DNA from: Gambelia wislizenii
Taxonomy: Eukaryota; Chordata; Lepidosauria; Squamata; Crotaphytidae
Length of the DNA stretch: 64,000 bases
Direction: 5' to 3'
Assembly (NCBI GenBank): GCA_030847615.1
Contig: JAUMIR010000003.1
Coordinates: forward strand, 63,721,001 to 63,785,000
Shown: positions 37,532 through 48,261 of the stretch, in pieces
Layout of the letters: each line of letters starts with the position of its first letter
Position numbering within the stretch: the stretch's first letter is position 1
Translations under genes and position numbers: made by a program
The notes under the pieces: model-generated
What the model saw: the letters and a program-made list of their open reading frames with translations, nothing else
Database searches by the model: none
What the model was told of the DNA's origin: nothing

Positions 37532-38781
37532 GGAGATTATCAGATGGGGCACATATTCCGGGACAGGGATGGAACAGGGGTGAGAAAGGGGCTCCCTTTT
37601 GGATGATGTCAACCCCCTCCGTCCTGCTCCTGTCCTGCCCCCGTGCTGCTCCCGGGTATTCTATTTACGATCAAACATCATGAACAGAACACCTCTTCCA
37701 TTTTCTTCCGTGTCTGTCATGGAATCAGGGACATGGGAAAAGGAGCTCTGTCCCTGTTCTGAGATGACAGGCACAGGGGAGAAGTTCTGTGCTGAGCACT
37801 TCTGGCCACGGATGGACATCAAGGTAAATGGCACCCCTTTCCCCTCCTTCCCCGAGCTACTGTTTTTTTAAAATTTATTTTTACATTTTATTTCTTTCTT
37901 TGGAGATTTTCACACGGGGCCAAAATGCCCCGTTACTGCCCCACCACCTCCTCTCCCGTTCCTGCCAAAGAATAACATAAATCTTTCACACACTTACCTT
38001 AATTCCGCAGCAGGAATGAGCTCCCCCTCCCCTTGCTGGCTGGCCGTAAATGCAGCCGTCGTAAGGCTACTTTTACAACCTGCTGTCTGAAACGTTATCA
38101 CGTTATGACGTGATAACGGCTGGGCGATAAATTTAAAAAATAACACTCCCCCAAACATAAAATCAGTTTACCAAGCACAAAAACACACTTTAAATCACAC
38201 AATCAAAACAGGGAGGGTAAAATAAAGGGTGCCACTTACCTGGATGTCCAGATCGTACCAGGAAGTGCTCAGAATAGACCTCCCCTCCGTGACTGTCATT
38301 TTGGAACAGGAACAGGGCTCCTGTTCACACACCTGTGGCATGATAACGACGGAACGGGAGGTCTATTCATGATGAAAAATCGTGATTACATTGTTCCAGA
38401 ACAGTCATGGGAGCAGGATGGATGCAGGACAGAATGGAGTCAACGTCGTCCGAAAGGGAAAACCTTTCCCAACCCTGTTCTGTTCCTGCCACGGGATATA
38501 TAGCCTGTGTGAAAATCTCCTTTGACAGCTGTGTGTGTGTGTTATTTTTTAATTTCCCTCCTGCTCGTTCTCTCGCAAGAATGAGCGGCATTTCAGCTGG
38601 CCGGTCATAAAGGAGGCCTTATGACGGCTGTATTTACAGCCGACCGGCAAGGAGGAAGGTTGCCTGTTCCTGCAGCAGAATGGAGATAAATGTGTGAACA
38701 TTTACCTCCATTCTGTGGCAGGAACAGGATAGGAGGTGGCGGGGCAGTAACAGGGTATTTTGGCCCCATCTGATAATGTCC
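37532..38781 (+). repeat. Outer Harbinger-like MITE, split by a relative
   Basis: Ends GGAGATTATCAGATGGGG and CCCCATCTGATAATGTCC. Once 37902-38523 is removed it is about 630 bp. Its left half (from 'attccgggacagggatggaac') matches the inner element's right half read backwards. Its right half (ggaggtggcggggcagtaac) matches the inner left half read backwards. A clean target duplication is not seen (TTA on the left, CAA on the right). Confidence 0.72.
37902..38520 (-). repeat. Inner Harbinger-like MITE, nested and inverted
   Basis: Exact 14-bp ends GGAGATTTTCACAC and GTGTGAAAATCTCC, with TTT on both sides (37899-37901 and 38521-38523). 619 bp and non-coding. It is homologous throughout to the outer element at 37532-38781 but lies in the opposite orientation. 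Confidence 0.82.
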
Positions 38782-38859
38782 CAATTGTAGAGCCATATAC
38801 CAAATTGAAAGGCCAGTCAAGGGAGAATCAGATGTGTGTCACCTGGATGAATGTTCTTT

Positions 38860-39560
38860 CTCTCTGGCTTTTCTTCGCAAACGAAGATTCAGGAAGGACT
38901 CATCCTGCGCTTTCTGCAAGCGCGCTGACCTGAGGTGAAGCACAAAAATCAGTGTGTATAGAGCCATTGTACTGTCTATTCTCCTTTACGGGTCTGAAAC
39001 ATGGATCACCTATCGCTGACACTTATGACTCCTCAAACATTTTCATCAGTGCTGTATAAGTACAATCCTAAATATACACTGGACTGACTATGTGATGAAT
39101 GTTGCTGTCCTTGAGCAAGCAGGGATCACCAGCATTGAGGCCATGATATTGAGAACACAGCTGCGCTGGGCAGGGCACGTTTCTAGGATGGAGGACCATC
39201 GCCTCCCAAAAATAGTACTCTATGGTGAATTCACCATGGGTCAGCATAAGAGGGGCGCTCCAAAAAAGCGATACAAGGATTCCCTGAAACAACATCTCAG
39301 GCTTGGCCAAATTGATCACCAACAATGGTCTGCCCTGGCTTCACATCAGGAGGCATGGAGACGCACTATCCACAATGCTGCAGCTTTATTTGAGAACTCA
39401 CGCCAAACAAGTCTTGAAATGACAATGCAGAAAGAATGACAACCCAGAAATATCACCCAAGGAGACCCTCTGCTGTGCTTTCTGCAACCGGACATGTTTA
39501 TCTCGGATTGGCCTTTTACACTACAGAGATTTCAAGGCCAAGAAACTCTATAGATTGCTT
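38860..39560 (+). mobile_element. Non-LTR retrotransposon 3' end, family unassigned
   Basis: The plus strand encodes 'VYRAIVLSILLYGSETWITY' near 38957, then in the frame from 39092 ITSIEAMILRTQLRWAGHV, SRMEDHRLPKIVLYGEF and RGAPKKRYKDSLKQHL, and a Cys-rich 'FCNRTCLSRIGL' near 39480. This end-of-ORF2 block is common to many animal LINEs annotated as endonuclease-reverse transcriptases. I do not assign a clade. A stop near 39020 and a frame change show it is dead. Confidence 0.72.
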
Positions 39561-40620
39561 CTGTAAAGAAGATGTGGATTAGTGTTTCTCTTGCAATGCT
39601 GCATTGTACTTGTTCCGTACCTATCAATATAACTGTTTTGGATTATTAGCCCATTGTCCAATGATCCTAGGAGATGAAATCTGTAGCTTCTGAAACTCTG
39701 TCAAGGAGATGGATAGACAATGACTTTGTAGAATAATTAAAGTTGGATATACATTAAGGTATGTCACACAGAAGAAGAAAGGCTGAGGCATTCTAGCACT
39801 TAACAGCACCATCATCTATCTGCTCAGAAGTAAGCCTTATATGAATTTGGTGGGCTTACTTTGAGGTACATGGGTATAGGATTGTAGCTTTAGTAAAATG
39901 AAATCTGGCTCTTGCATCTCTGTTGGGATATAGAATGAACTTAGTTTGCATAGTTTTGCACCGCAGGCTGTGATAACAGTTCAGTCAATTCCCAGTCTAA
40001 ATTTAATGTGTGTTATTTAGATTGGCTGATAAGAAGTCTCTAGCTGTGCTAAAAGTACAAATCTCTCTGTAAACAGTGAGCAAGGTGAATGTTTCTTTAA
40101 CCTGTTAAAGAACCATGTGTAACAGTCTTAACTCTGTTGAACTAGTGAACAACGTATGGCCTTCCAGATGTTGCTGGACTGCTGGGTAGGGCTGATGGGA
40201 GTTGCAGTCCAACAAGATTTTGAATACCACAAGTTGCTCATCCTGTTCAACTGTATTTCCACTTCTCCAGTCCATGGTCTCCAAAACCAATGGAGGCAAT
40301 CCAGATAAAATTAGCTATGAATTCTTAGGTTGAATTGTTAGTCCCAGGTACAGTAGACTCATTGAATCCATAAGCATTTACATATCAACACATTTAAACA
40401 TCACATTTACACATTTAAACATCAACACTTAAGTAAATTTAACTGATTCAATCAGTCTGTTCTAGTTGAAGGTAACAATTGGATTTCAGCCCAAGGCTAC
40501 AATCCTACATGTAGTTATGAGGTACTAAGCCCTTAGTGAACTTTCTGGGGCCTGGTTTCTTAACAAACAGGTTTAGGGTGGTACAGTAACCCTGGCTGCT
40601 GCCCCACTGAACGCAGTTTA
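39561..40620. other. Non-coding, hAT-like scrap near 40160
   Basis: 'ggccttccagatgttgctgg' and 'gatgggagttgcagtccaac' at 40159-40215 are typical of short reptile hAT MITEs. No gene is seen. Confidence 0.4.
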
Positions 40621-40629
40621 ATAATAACG

Positions 40630-40630
40630 C

Positions 40631-40664
<34 letters not shown>

Positions 40665-40690
40665 TTATACCCCGCCCCTCTGTTAAAACA
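40630..40690 (-). repeat. (AAT)n tract with LINE-type tail
   Basis: An AAT/TAA run of about 33 bp at 40633-40665 is joined to 'tttataccccgcccctct'. On the minus strand this reads as 'ggggcggggtataaa' followed by an ATT run, a LINE 3' end. Confidence 0.6.
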
Positions 40691-40692
40691 AT

Positions 40693-40880
40693 CGGGGCGG
40701 ATACCACTTTAACTATCGTGGCTCCATCTGATAGAATACTGGGATTTGTAGTTTGTTGTGGTACCAGAGCTCTCTAACAGAGAAGGCTAAATATCCCACA
40801 AAACTACAAATCCCAGAATTCCATAGCATTGGTTAATGGCAGTTAAAGCAGTGTCAAACTGCATTGTTTCTGCAGTGTGG
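40693..40880. repeat. Palindromic MITE, same family as 34047
   Basis: The arms 'actgggatttgtagttt' and 'aaactacaaatcccag' face each other, with 'ataccactttaactatcgtgg' and 'ggcagttaaagcagtgtcaa' further out. A half copy is at 41546-41630. Confidence 0.62.
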
Positions 40881-41139
40881 CAGCAGTCCCTGCCATCTAA
40901 AGCACTTGGTAGATCTAACCCAAGACAGCTTGTTGTCTGAGATGAAGTAGTTGGCATTCCTTGTTCCAGTATCATGTACAGAAATTGACTGGACTGGCAA
41001 TTTAGTCTTACTACAGCACTGACAGTGGGAGAATGCTCCAATACACTCAGGCATCAAGATGGTTTAGGGACCCTAAAACATTTGTGTAGCAGAGAACAGC
41101 AGAGAGGCTGAGGCAATTGCTTTACTTTGCCTAATGGAA

Positions 41140-41340
41140 AAGTAAAGTTTATGCCTTCAAGTCACTTATTGACTTATGGCAACCCCATACATTTTAGAGT
41201 ATTCTAAGGCAAAGGATACTCTGAGATGATTTGCCATTGCCTTCCTCTGAAATATAGCCAACAGTGCTTGGTATTCCCCCATCCATGTACTTACCAGGGC
41301 TGACTCTGCTTAGCTTCCAGGGTCAGATGGAAAGCATGAC
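41140..41340 (-). repeat. Sauria-type SINE fragment
   Basis: The minus strand shows 'gaggaaggcaatggcaaatc' and 'agtcaataagtgacttgaaggc', as in the SINE at 49450. The tRNA-like head is poorly kept. Confidence 0.6.
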
Positions 41341-41344
41341 CCAG

Positions 41345-42731
41345 TACTTGGGGTTTAAGCTTCATTAAATTAACGTACATAGGATTTGGGTTGTAGTCCC
41401 TTGCAAATCCATATTTAACTCTGTCCCACTGAAATCAGTAAGCTGTAGAAAACACCATTTTGCATCTTGTGTTATGTGTGTTCTTGGGTTTTGTTTTTGT
41501 TTTAGGATAGATACAAGCAAGATACCTACAGGTGAATCAAAATAACAAACCCCAGAATTCCATAGCACTGAACCATAGCAGTTAAAGTGGTGTCAAACTA
41601 CATTGTTTATGCAGTGTGTCAGCAGCCTACATCACATCATTTCTCATCAATTTGGTTTATAAATTAAGCCAGAGAAAGCTAGATTAGCAGTCCTAGCATT
41701 CATTTAAAATGTTGAAATTTGCAAGAGAGATTATTTAGAGCTCCTAGAAATCCCTTCTCCGTTGGTAAGTCCTGAAGTATAAGGAGAGCCTAGTTGCTCT
41801 GCAGGCTGGGAAGGGAAGACAACTATGGTGGCCCCCATGCCGGCCACCACATGGGCCGAGGAGGGTGGGGAGAGAGGCTGGACTGGACCAGCAAAGGAGC
41901 CACTGCCAGTGCTGGGTAAGTCTGGCAGCTCTCCTTATTAGCAACTAGGCTCTCCTTATAGTTCAGGAGACTGACAAACAAGCAGAGCAGGCTGGGAAGG
42001 GGCGTAAAAAGGAAAACCAACCAGGGCAGGTCACCCTTGTCCTGATTAGTTGATCTGGAGGGAGGTGGGACACTGCTGCCTTTTGCAGCAGTTTGATTTG
42101 AGCCAACCATTGCAGCTGTTATCAGTAATGTTTTGACCTTTATTGCCAATATATATCTTTCCAATTGATACAATGTGTCTGTCATTATTTGGGGGAAGAG
42201 AGGCGGAGGATAACATCTGGCCTGGACACGCAAATAGATTTATGTCACAGTACAGCTTTCTTTGCAATAATTATTGCCTGGTGTTTCTAACGGCCATCTT
42301 TTTGATGGTGAATTTCTACTTAGAGTAATCATGAAAGAGGGAAAGCAGTAGGGCATGGGTGGGGGGACCTGTGGCCCTCCAAATAAAGTTGGATTGCAAT
42401 GCCCTTCAGACCTGGACAGCATAGCCAATGGTCAAGGATAGGAATCGTAATCCAGCATCCGATAGGCCATGGGTTCTTCACCCCAGCTGCAGAGACTTTG
42501 GGGACTGTCTGGCAGCTTAAAGATGCAGGGTGAAAGGCACATGAGCATGTGGATTTTGATTCCTATGTGAACCAAAATATCTTTTTAACAGTGCTAGTAA
42601 TAAGTGAACAGAAGATGTGCACTTGATATTGGCATATTCTGTAACTGGCCTTTTCATTCTTGTTTATGCCAGCAGCCTAGCTAGTCCTGATGGGTCAGAG
42701 CCTAACAAATATGCACCTCACTGGTTTGTTC
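41345..42731. other. Non-coding downstream of GAL3ST2
   Basis: Contains a half palindromic MITE (41546-41630) and a hAT-like scrap at 42345-42480 (tgggtggggggacctgtggc). 'aataaa' appears at 42379, but the GAL3ST2 poly(A) site is not identified with confidence. Confidence 0.4.
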
Positions 42732-43571
42732 TCAAACTGTTCTGTGATTGTATTGACGAGGAAAGTGAGCTGGGATGCTGAGCTTCAAAGCTTTCTTGGG
42801 GAACTGTTTCCTGTACAGGCGTTTACTATATTGAAGCTCAGGTGTCACCAAGCTCTGGCACATCTGCCTTGTTGTGTTGTCCAGCCCATCCTTCAAGTTA
42901 TAGCCTAAGATTTTTGCATTGCCATATTGCAGTGGTGCCAGTGCCCGGTCCTTAATCATCTTGGGAGCTACACTGCCTCCTTCTTGAAGGCAAATCTCAG
43001 CCAGTTGTTTGCGCCTCTGCTGAAGTGTCCTCACTTCCTGCTGCATGTGCTTCTGGCCAATGTGCAAGTCTATCTTTTCCCAAAATGTCCTATTGAAATG
43101 CACATAGAGTTCCCAGTCTAGCTTGTTCCAGCTCTTGATCTGTTCTTTGGTGCTTTCTGAGAGATCGCTCTTGGAGCTATTGTGTCTGCTGTTGAGAGGG
43201 AAGGAGACCACATCATCCAGGTCCCAACACAAGAGTTCCTTCAGCAGCACCATGGACTCATCAAAGTACTCTGAGATCAGCAGAAGATCAAATTCTGTCT
43301 CAATGGCTCTCAGCATGAGTTGAACCTGCTTTGCTGAGAAGTTTCCATTATGGTTATATCCAAAATCAAAGGTCATTAGGTTTTTGGCATAGTGGCTATC
43401 CTTGGCTGAGGCATTGTAAAACCGGGAAGTCTGGTTGAGAAATTCCTCCAAGCTTTTGGCTTTGGCAAATGAGGATGTCCCTCCATAGTAAGTGAATGAA
43501 GATTCCATGAGATGAACAGGATTCCGGAGGATGGCAAAATAAAAGGTAGTATTTGACATTACTTTGGCAAC
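42732..43571 (-). CDS. GAL3ST2: GAL3ST2-like sulfotransferase, last exon
   Basis: The catalytic C-terminal 280 residues of a galactose-3-O-sulfotransferase. These Golgi type II membrane enzymes move sulfate from PAPS to the 3-OH of galactose on glycans. The acceptor is 'attctag'. It opens VAKVMSNTTFYFAILRNPV (3'-phosphosulfate-binding strand with Arg), MESSFTYY, NLMTFDFGY, LLISEYFDESMVLLKELLCW, WELYVHFNRTFW, KILGYNLKDGLDNTTR and TPELQY, with the stop TGA at 42734-42732. KILGYN-GLDN fits GAL3ST2 better than GAL3ST1, 3 or 4. There are several N-glycosylation sequons (NTT, NQT, NAS, NRT). It is intact. Confidence 0.9.
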   Translation of the reverse strand, partial: VAKVMSNTTFYFAILRNPVHLMESSFTYYGGTSSFAKAKSLEEFLNQTSRFYNASAKDSHYAKNLMTFDFGYNHNGNFSAKQVQLMLRAIETEFDLLLISEYFDESMVLLKELLCWDLDDVVSFPLNSRHNSSKSDLSESTKEQIKSWNKLDWELYVHFNRTFWEKIDLHIGQKHMQQEVRTLQQRRKQLAEICLQEGGSVAPKMIKDRALAPLQYGNAKILGYNLKDGLDNTTRQMCQSLVTPELQYSKRLYRKQFPKKALKLSIPAHFPRQYNHRTV

Positions 43572-44111
43572 CTAGAATTGGTAGCAGCAGAAAAATCAAA
43601 GAAAGATCACCTGAATCCCAAAATTCACTGCTTTCCCTTTTCCCATGAAGCTTTTGGCACAAACCCTATTGTAGAGTGGGCAAATTGTGGGCTTTCTAGA
43701 TATTGTTGGATTACAAATGTCATCAGTCCTAACCAACATAGTTAGTGGTGAGAGATTATAGGAGTTGCAGTCCAACGACAACTGGGGGCTGTAAGAAGCT
43801 TACCCCCACCCTAGTACCATGCACTGCTCTTCCCTAACTAGTACAGGCTATAATTCTCTTTTTACAGTTAGTTCTATTTCCTTTCCTTTCCTTCCTTCCC
43901 CTTATATTGCGAACTAGACTGCAGCTGTATAAGATAGGAATTTATCCTCCCATCCTGTGTAAAGTTGCATATGTATCGGCTGCACTGGATGATAATGATT
44001 AAACATAGACAAGAAGTTAGAACTTTTTTTACTATGCACTGACATATTTAAAATATTACAGTGATCCAACTGGGAAAGTATACAGTTTGTGCTAGAAATG
44101 CTACTCTAACA

Positions 44112-44242
44112 GGGCCTTCCTCAGCCTGGTGCCATCCAGGTGTGATTCAACAGGACTGCCACCATCTCAGCCAGCATTGCTATAATGGTGGAGGATGGTG
44201 ATAACTGTAGTACAATACATCTGGACAGCACCAGGTTGAGGG
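44112..44242. repeat. hAT-like short MITE
   Basis: Ends 'gccttcctcagcctggtgcc' and 'agcaccaggttgagggcggg' are complementary in the core CTCAACCTGGTGC. The interior has 'gtgtgattcaacaggact' against 'ctgtagtacaatacatctgg'. Confidence 0.6.
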
Positions 44243-44599
44243 CGGGTATTCTAACTAATACTTCTTACATTTATTCCCTGTCTCATTGGTGCTTTTGGCA
44301 CTTTGCCAGGGTAGTCCCTCATGGTGTAGGTATACTATCATCTGGCTTCCTTATAATCTGCACGTTGCTCTTGTTGTTATTGATATCCTGTTGTTCTCCC
44401 AAAACTGGGACTCAAAGAGCTCACAATTGAAAAGAATACAATTAAAAAATACAAAAAGAGAGCATTAAAATACAATTAAACTATTTGCAGCATTAAAACA
44501 ATTAACATTTTAGGAAAAGAATAAAATGTAACACCTCCCCCACTCCTCCTAGCGAGAAGAAAGAAATATTCCCCCCCCACATTATTGTCTGATGACCTT

Positions 44600-45090
44600 T
44601 GCAACTTTAGATTACAACCTGGCATTGATCAAGTAATGACAATATCTCCAAATTTAAAAGACACATTATACAGCAAGGATGTGCCTTTCCCCATCTATGC
44701 CTGCCCAAGAACTGAGGTCTGTTGGAAAGGCCCTCCTGTGTCCCATCAGTGGGAACAATACATTGTGGAAGGACATGGGAGAGGGCCTTCTCTGCTGTGG
44801 CACCCTTCCTTCAGAGGTCCAGTTCTGGTGTCATTCTGGCGCCAAGTCAAAACATGGCTTTTTAGTAAAGCCTTTGGGTCCTGTTTGATTTTATCCTATT
44901 TGCACATGTGCTAAGGTCAATATCATTTCAGACTGTTTAAATGGTTTTAAATTGTCTGGTTTTAAATGATACATAATATATATATATATTTTAAAAAATA
45001 TTGTTATTTATTGTCTTAAATTGATTTTATTGTACTTGTCATGAGATCCTTGGATATAGGTTGGGATATAAATTTTAATACACCGATCCA
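44600..45090 (+). repeat. LINE 3' end, L2/CR1 group
   Basis: 'gggagagggccttctctgctgtggc' and 'gtcaaaacatggctttttag' correspond to the last ORF2 residues of the same LINE type as at 2560-4200. It is followed by a T-rich 3' UTR ending in 'ggttgggatataaatttta'. Confidence 0.6.
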
Positions 45091-45159
45091 TCCATCCATC
45101 CATTGTCAGCTGCAATATAAATGCAGATAAAAGTGCAATACACTGCCTCATAGTGTGGT

Positions 45160-45297
45160 GGAGTCTCCTTCTTTGGAGGTTTTTAAACAGAGGCTGGATG
45201 GCCATCTGTCTGGAATGATTTGATCATGATTTCCTGCATGGCAGGGGGTTGGACTGGATGGCCCTTGAGGTCTCTTCCAACTCTATGATTCTATGAA
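45160..45297 (+). repeat. CR1 3' tail
   Basis: Contains 'agaggctggatggccatctg', 'gggggttggactggatggcc' and the tail 'ctatgattctatga', the CR1 3' UTR end. Confidence 0.9.
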
Positions 45298-45457
45298 ATA
45301 AGTGCCTTCCCTTGCACTACTTCTCTCCACCCCTTTTCACCTGCAACTTCCTTCCTTAACCACTGGGTTGCCTCTTTCTACCAAATCTGAAAAGAATCTA
45401 CTTCTTACTAATAGTTTTCTAGAAAAATAACAGCTCAGCTTGAGTTCTGGTTCTTAC

Positions 45458-46373
45458 CTCTGGCTGAAAGAATCTCATGTGATGACACATAATGTCAAAC
45501 TGGGAATCTTTGCTAGGAACAAATCCCTCCACTGCTGCTGCTGTGAAATAATGTGGATAGTACAACTGACTGGCTCCATTGATTGGCAAGGCAAAGGTAA
45601 GGTTGTGAGTCTCGCCGAAACGGAACAAAATGTTAATGATAGTGCTGCTGGCACTCTTGTGCACTTTTAGGAAAACAATATGAGTCTTAGGCTTGCATGT
45701 TACCTGCTGAGAGAGACCAAGGATGCTGGCTCCAGCTTTTCTTTGACCATTTGGAAAAGTATTTTTTTCTGGTTGAGTTGGCTTTTTGGCTGCTTTTGCC
45801 AAAGCCATCTCAGTTGGCCTTTTGGTTCTTAGGGCATCAAAAGTCTGTGTCTTAGTACCTTTGGAAGCATGGCTTCTCCATGGGCTCCAAACCCCTGAGT
45901 TTTGATCATCTACAGTGATCCCTGTTGTGGGATCTATCTCCTGGATCAAGGAACTTCCAATGTTCATTGTACCAACACCATCCATATTGTCAGCGAAGGT
46001 CACCACTTCTTGGTCTCTTACAGGGATCTTTCTGGTGTTGGGATTCTTCTGGTCTTTTTGTTGGTTTACTTCAGGGAGGACCTGCACCCTCTCTGTCCCC
46101 TCCAAAAATGTGTTTTGCCAGAATTCTTCATCACTGCCCAAACTGACATCCATCAGTTTGGTTTTGTTAAATGCCTTGCTTGGTCTGATAGCATGCCTAT
46201 TCTTCTCTACAGCGCTAGACCACAGCTGCGGTTGATTCTCCCTGTTTTGAGGGGTGTTCTTCTGCTCATGTTCTGAACAAAGAGGGACAGAGCTTGGATT
46301 CATCTGAACCTGGAAGGAATTCTCATTGGCTCTGCTTTCCTGGAGCTCAAGCTGCTTTTGTCTGAAATCACAC
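45458..46373 (-). CDS. GAL3ST2: GAL3ST2-like sulfotransferase, stem and PAPS-loop exon
   Basis: A 916-bp exon with acceptor 'aactgcag' and donor 'gag|gtaaga'. Its phase joins cleanly upstream (AG|G) and downstream (phase 0). The first 230 or so residues are hydrophilic, rich in Gln, Asn, Thr and Lys and low in Cys, and look like a Golgi stem. Then comes the family domain: KPKTHIVFLKVHKSASSTI (5'-phosphosulfate-binding loop; KTHKTASST in man), ILFRFGETHNLTFALP, and FDIMCHHMRFFQPE. Human GAL3ST2 has a stem of only a few tens of residues, so this is an unusually long one. An ATG at 46303 could start a shorter, anchorless form, which I think unlikely. Confidence 0.86.
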
Positions 46374-47298
46374 CTGCAGTTGCTATGAAGAACAGAATAT
46401 GAGCCCCTCAGATATAGTTCACAAAGAGATGTCCTGCCACTTTATGACTAAACAGTTTAAAAACTTACTTTCCACAGCTTATCTTCCCCAAACTCTTCCC
46501 TTTATACCCAATTCACCTGCATTTCTTTCCCCTTTCTTTTATGTATCATATGCTACACATGCAAATAATGGCACTACTGTAGATGTTTTCTTCATTCAAT
46601 GATTATGTACACACATTAACATCATAGTTCTCATACTAACTTTCTTCTGGTTCAATCAATTGGTCTTTTGCATCAGTCAATCAATTGGCTGAAACGGTCT
46701 ATCATTCTTTTGTGTTGTCCACCCCCATTATAAATACATGTGCAAGGCTACCTCACCATTCCTTTATACACACCTGTGTTTGTGCAGTGAATGTGAGCCA
46801 AGCTACACATGACACTTCCCTCTCAATGAAAATATCAACTTCCAGGGGTGGGGTTTCACAGGAACCATGCCAGTTGAGAAGGTTAAACTACTGTCCACCA
46901 CAGTCCTGAGCCACATCAGCCACCCACTTTGTCTGCTATGAGCAGTTTGGTGGTGCCAATGTGGATTTATTCCTAATCAAAATATCAGCTTCAAAGGAGT
47001 GAATCAGATAGCAAGAAGGAAGGAAAGGGTAAGTGTCTCCTCCTATCCTGCTATAATCTTGGTAATTATCAGCCCTACCCCCTTCAGTAGCTATTACTTC
47101 CATTTTTAAAAGGTGCATGTTAAGTACACAAATACATCTAATGTTGTTTCTCATTTTGCCTTAAAAGGTTTACTGACAATGACACAGAAGACACTGGACT
47201 AGTAACAGAAGAAAGCATCAGCATTTGGGCAGCTCTACTACTCTGAATGCATAGGTCTAATATAAAACATTTGCCATCTTTTGCATGACAGAACCTAC
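46374..47298 (-). other. GAL3ST2 intron
   Basis: No exon or bounded repeat is recognised. Confidence 0.45.
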
Positions 47299-47409
47299 CT
47301 GATGTAATGGAATCTCTCAACAATTTGAATTATTACACAGAGGAGGAAGAGGAGCAGCAGGCCAATCCAGAGCTTTCCAAGTTGACTGCTATTTGCAAGC
47401 TTCCATCTC
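47299..47409 (-). CDS. GAL3ST2: GAL3ST2-like sulfotransferase, membrane-anchor exon (inferred)
   Basis: On the minus strand, after 'ttccctgtaaag', a 111-bp stretch reads RWKLANSSQLGKLWIGLLLL and FLLCVIIQIVERFHYIR. This is a short basic lead, one hydrophobic span and a basic exit, the layout of a type II Golgi signal anchor. The donor is 'atcag|gtaggt', and its leftover AG completes the first codon of the exon at 46373. A stop lies in frame just upstream, so the start codon must be in an earlier exon, not found. The acceptor is weak, so the 5' edge is less sure. Confidence 0.68.
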
Positions 47410-48261
47410 CTTTACAGGGAAGGAAAAACATCAGCCTAAGTCTGGCTTTTGATTTCAATAGCATTTTATGAAGAAGGCACAAGTGACAGTCTATGGAAGC
47501 TAAGGTGAAATTGCCAGGCAAACCTGGGTTTGGTTCCTTTGTATGTATCACCTTCCAGCAAAAGGACACACTTCAAGCAGAGAACTGCATACACTTTCAA
47601 GATTCAGGGGTAGTTATCCCAAGCAAGGAGTTTCTATTTGCATTAATGAGGAACTCCAGGATGTTTCTAGTCATGTTAACTTTGGCTGTCTTGATCATTG
47701 CTTTACAGACAGTGCTTTACAGACAGTAAGATCCACCCACTTGAGACCTCACCCCTCCTATCGTTTAAATTGTAAAACCTTTGCTTCCCAAAATGACCCC
47801 ATTGTGGCTTCCCTACTACAGTTAGCACCATGGAATTAACAATCCCAGTTGCTTCAAGTTTGCTGAGGGAGCAGATGGCTAAAGCCTCTTCTTTGCCTTT
47901 GGCTATCACTTCTCCTGAAGGATAGAGCAATGTGTGGCACACAAGCTACCCTGCACGCCCTAAAGCAGCTTGATGCCTTCAGGGTGACCAAGGACATTGT
48001 CCCATTGCTAGTGCTAAAATCAGGGAATGCTTACACGACCAAAAAAAAAAAAAAAAAAAAGCCCGAGAAGAATTCATGTTGATCCCTAGGAGTTCACACA
48101 CATCACAGGCTATTCAGAAGAAGGGGGTAGCAAAGAGCCCAGTTAACCCATGACTTTCCACTCCTCTATTTTTCAGGACCTTTTTAAGAAAGTCCGAGAC
48201 AACCCATGCTCTTGGTTGTCTGAACAATCAGGAACCATCCCAGGACATGGGCTGAATATTG
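47410..48261. other. Non-coding upstream of the anchor exon
   Basis: A 20-bp poly(A) run at 48041-48060. No convincing first exon for GAL3ST2 is identified. Confidence 0.4.

Larger units (their letters stand above)
43572..45457 (-). other. GAL3ST2 intron with repeats
   Basis: Holds hAT-like MITE pieces at 43690-43800 and 44112-44242, a LINE tail at 44600-45090 and a CR1 tail at 45160-45297. No exon is seen. Confidence 0.55.

Noticed and set aside
37599..37871. 90-codon ORF within the outer MITE
   Set aside because: Lies inside a non-coding transposon arm and is not kept in the homologous inner copy.
45902..46276. 124-codon plus-strand ORF
   Set aside because: Antisense to the GAL3ST2 stem exon, which has splice sites and phase continuity.
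48041..48060. Poly(A) run considered as a retrocopy tail
   Set aside because: No coding sequence or target duplication beside it; taken as a simple repeat.
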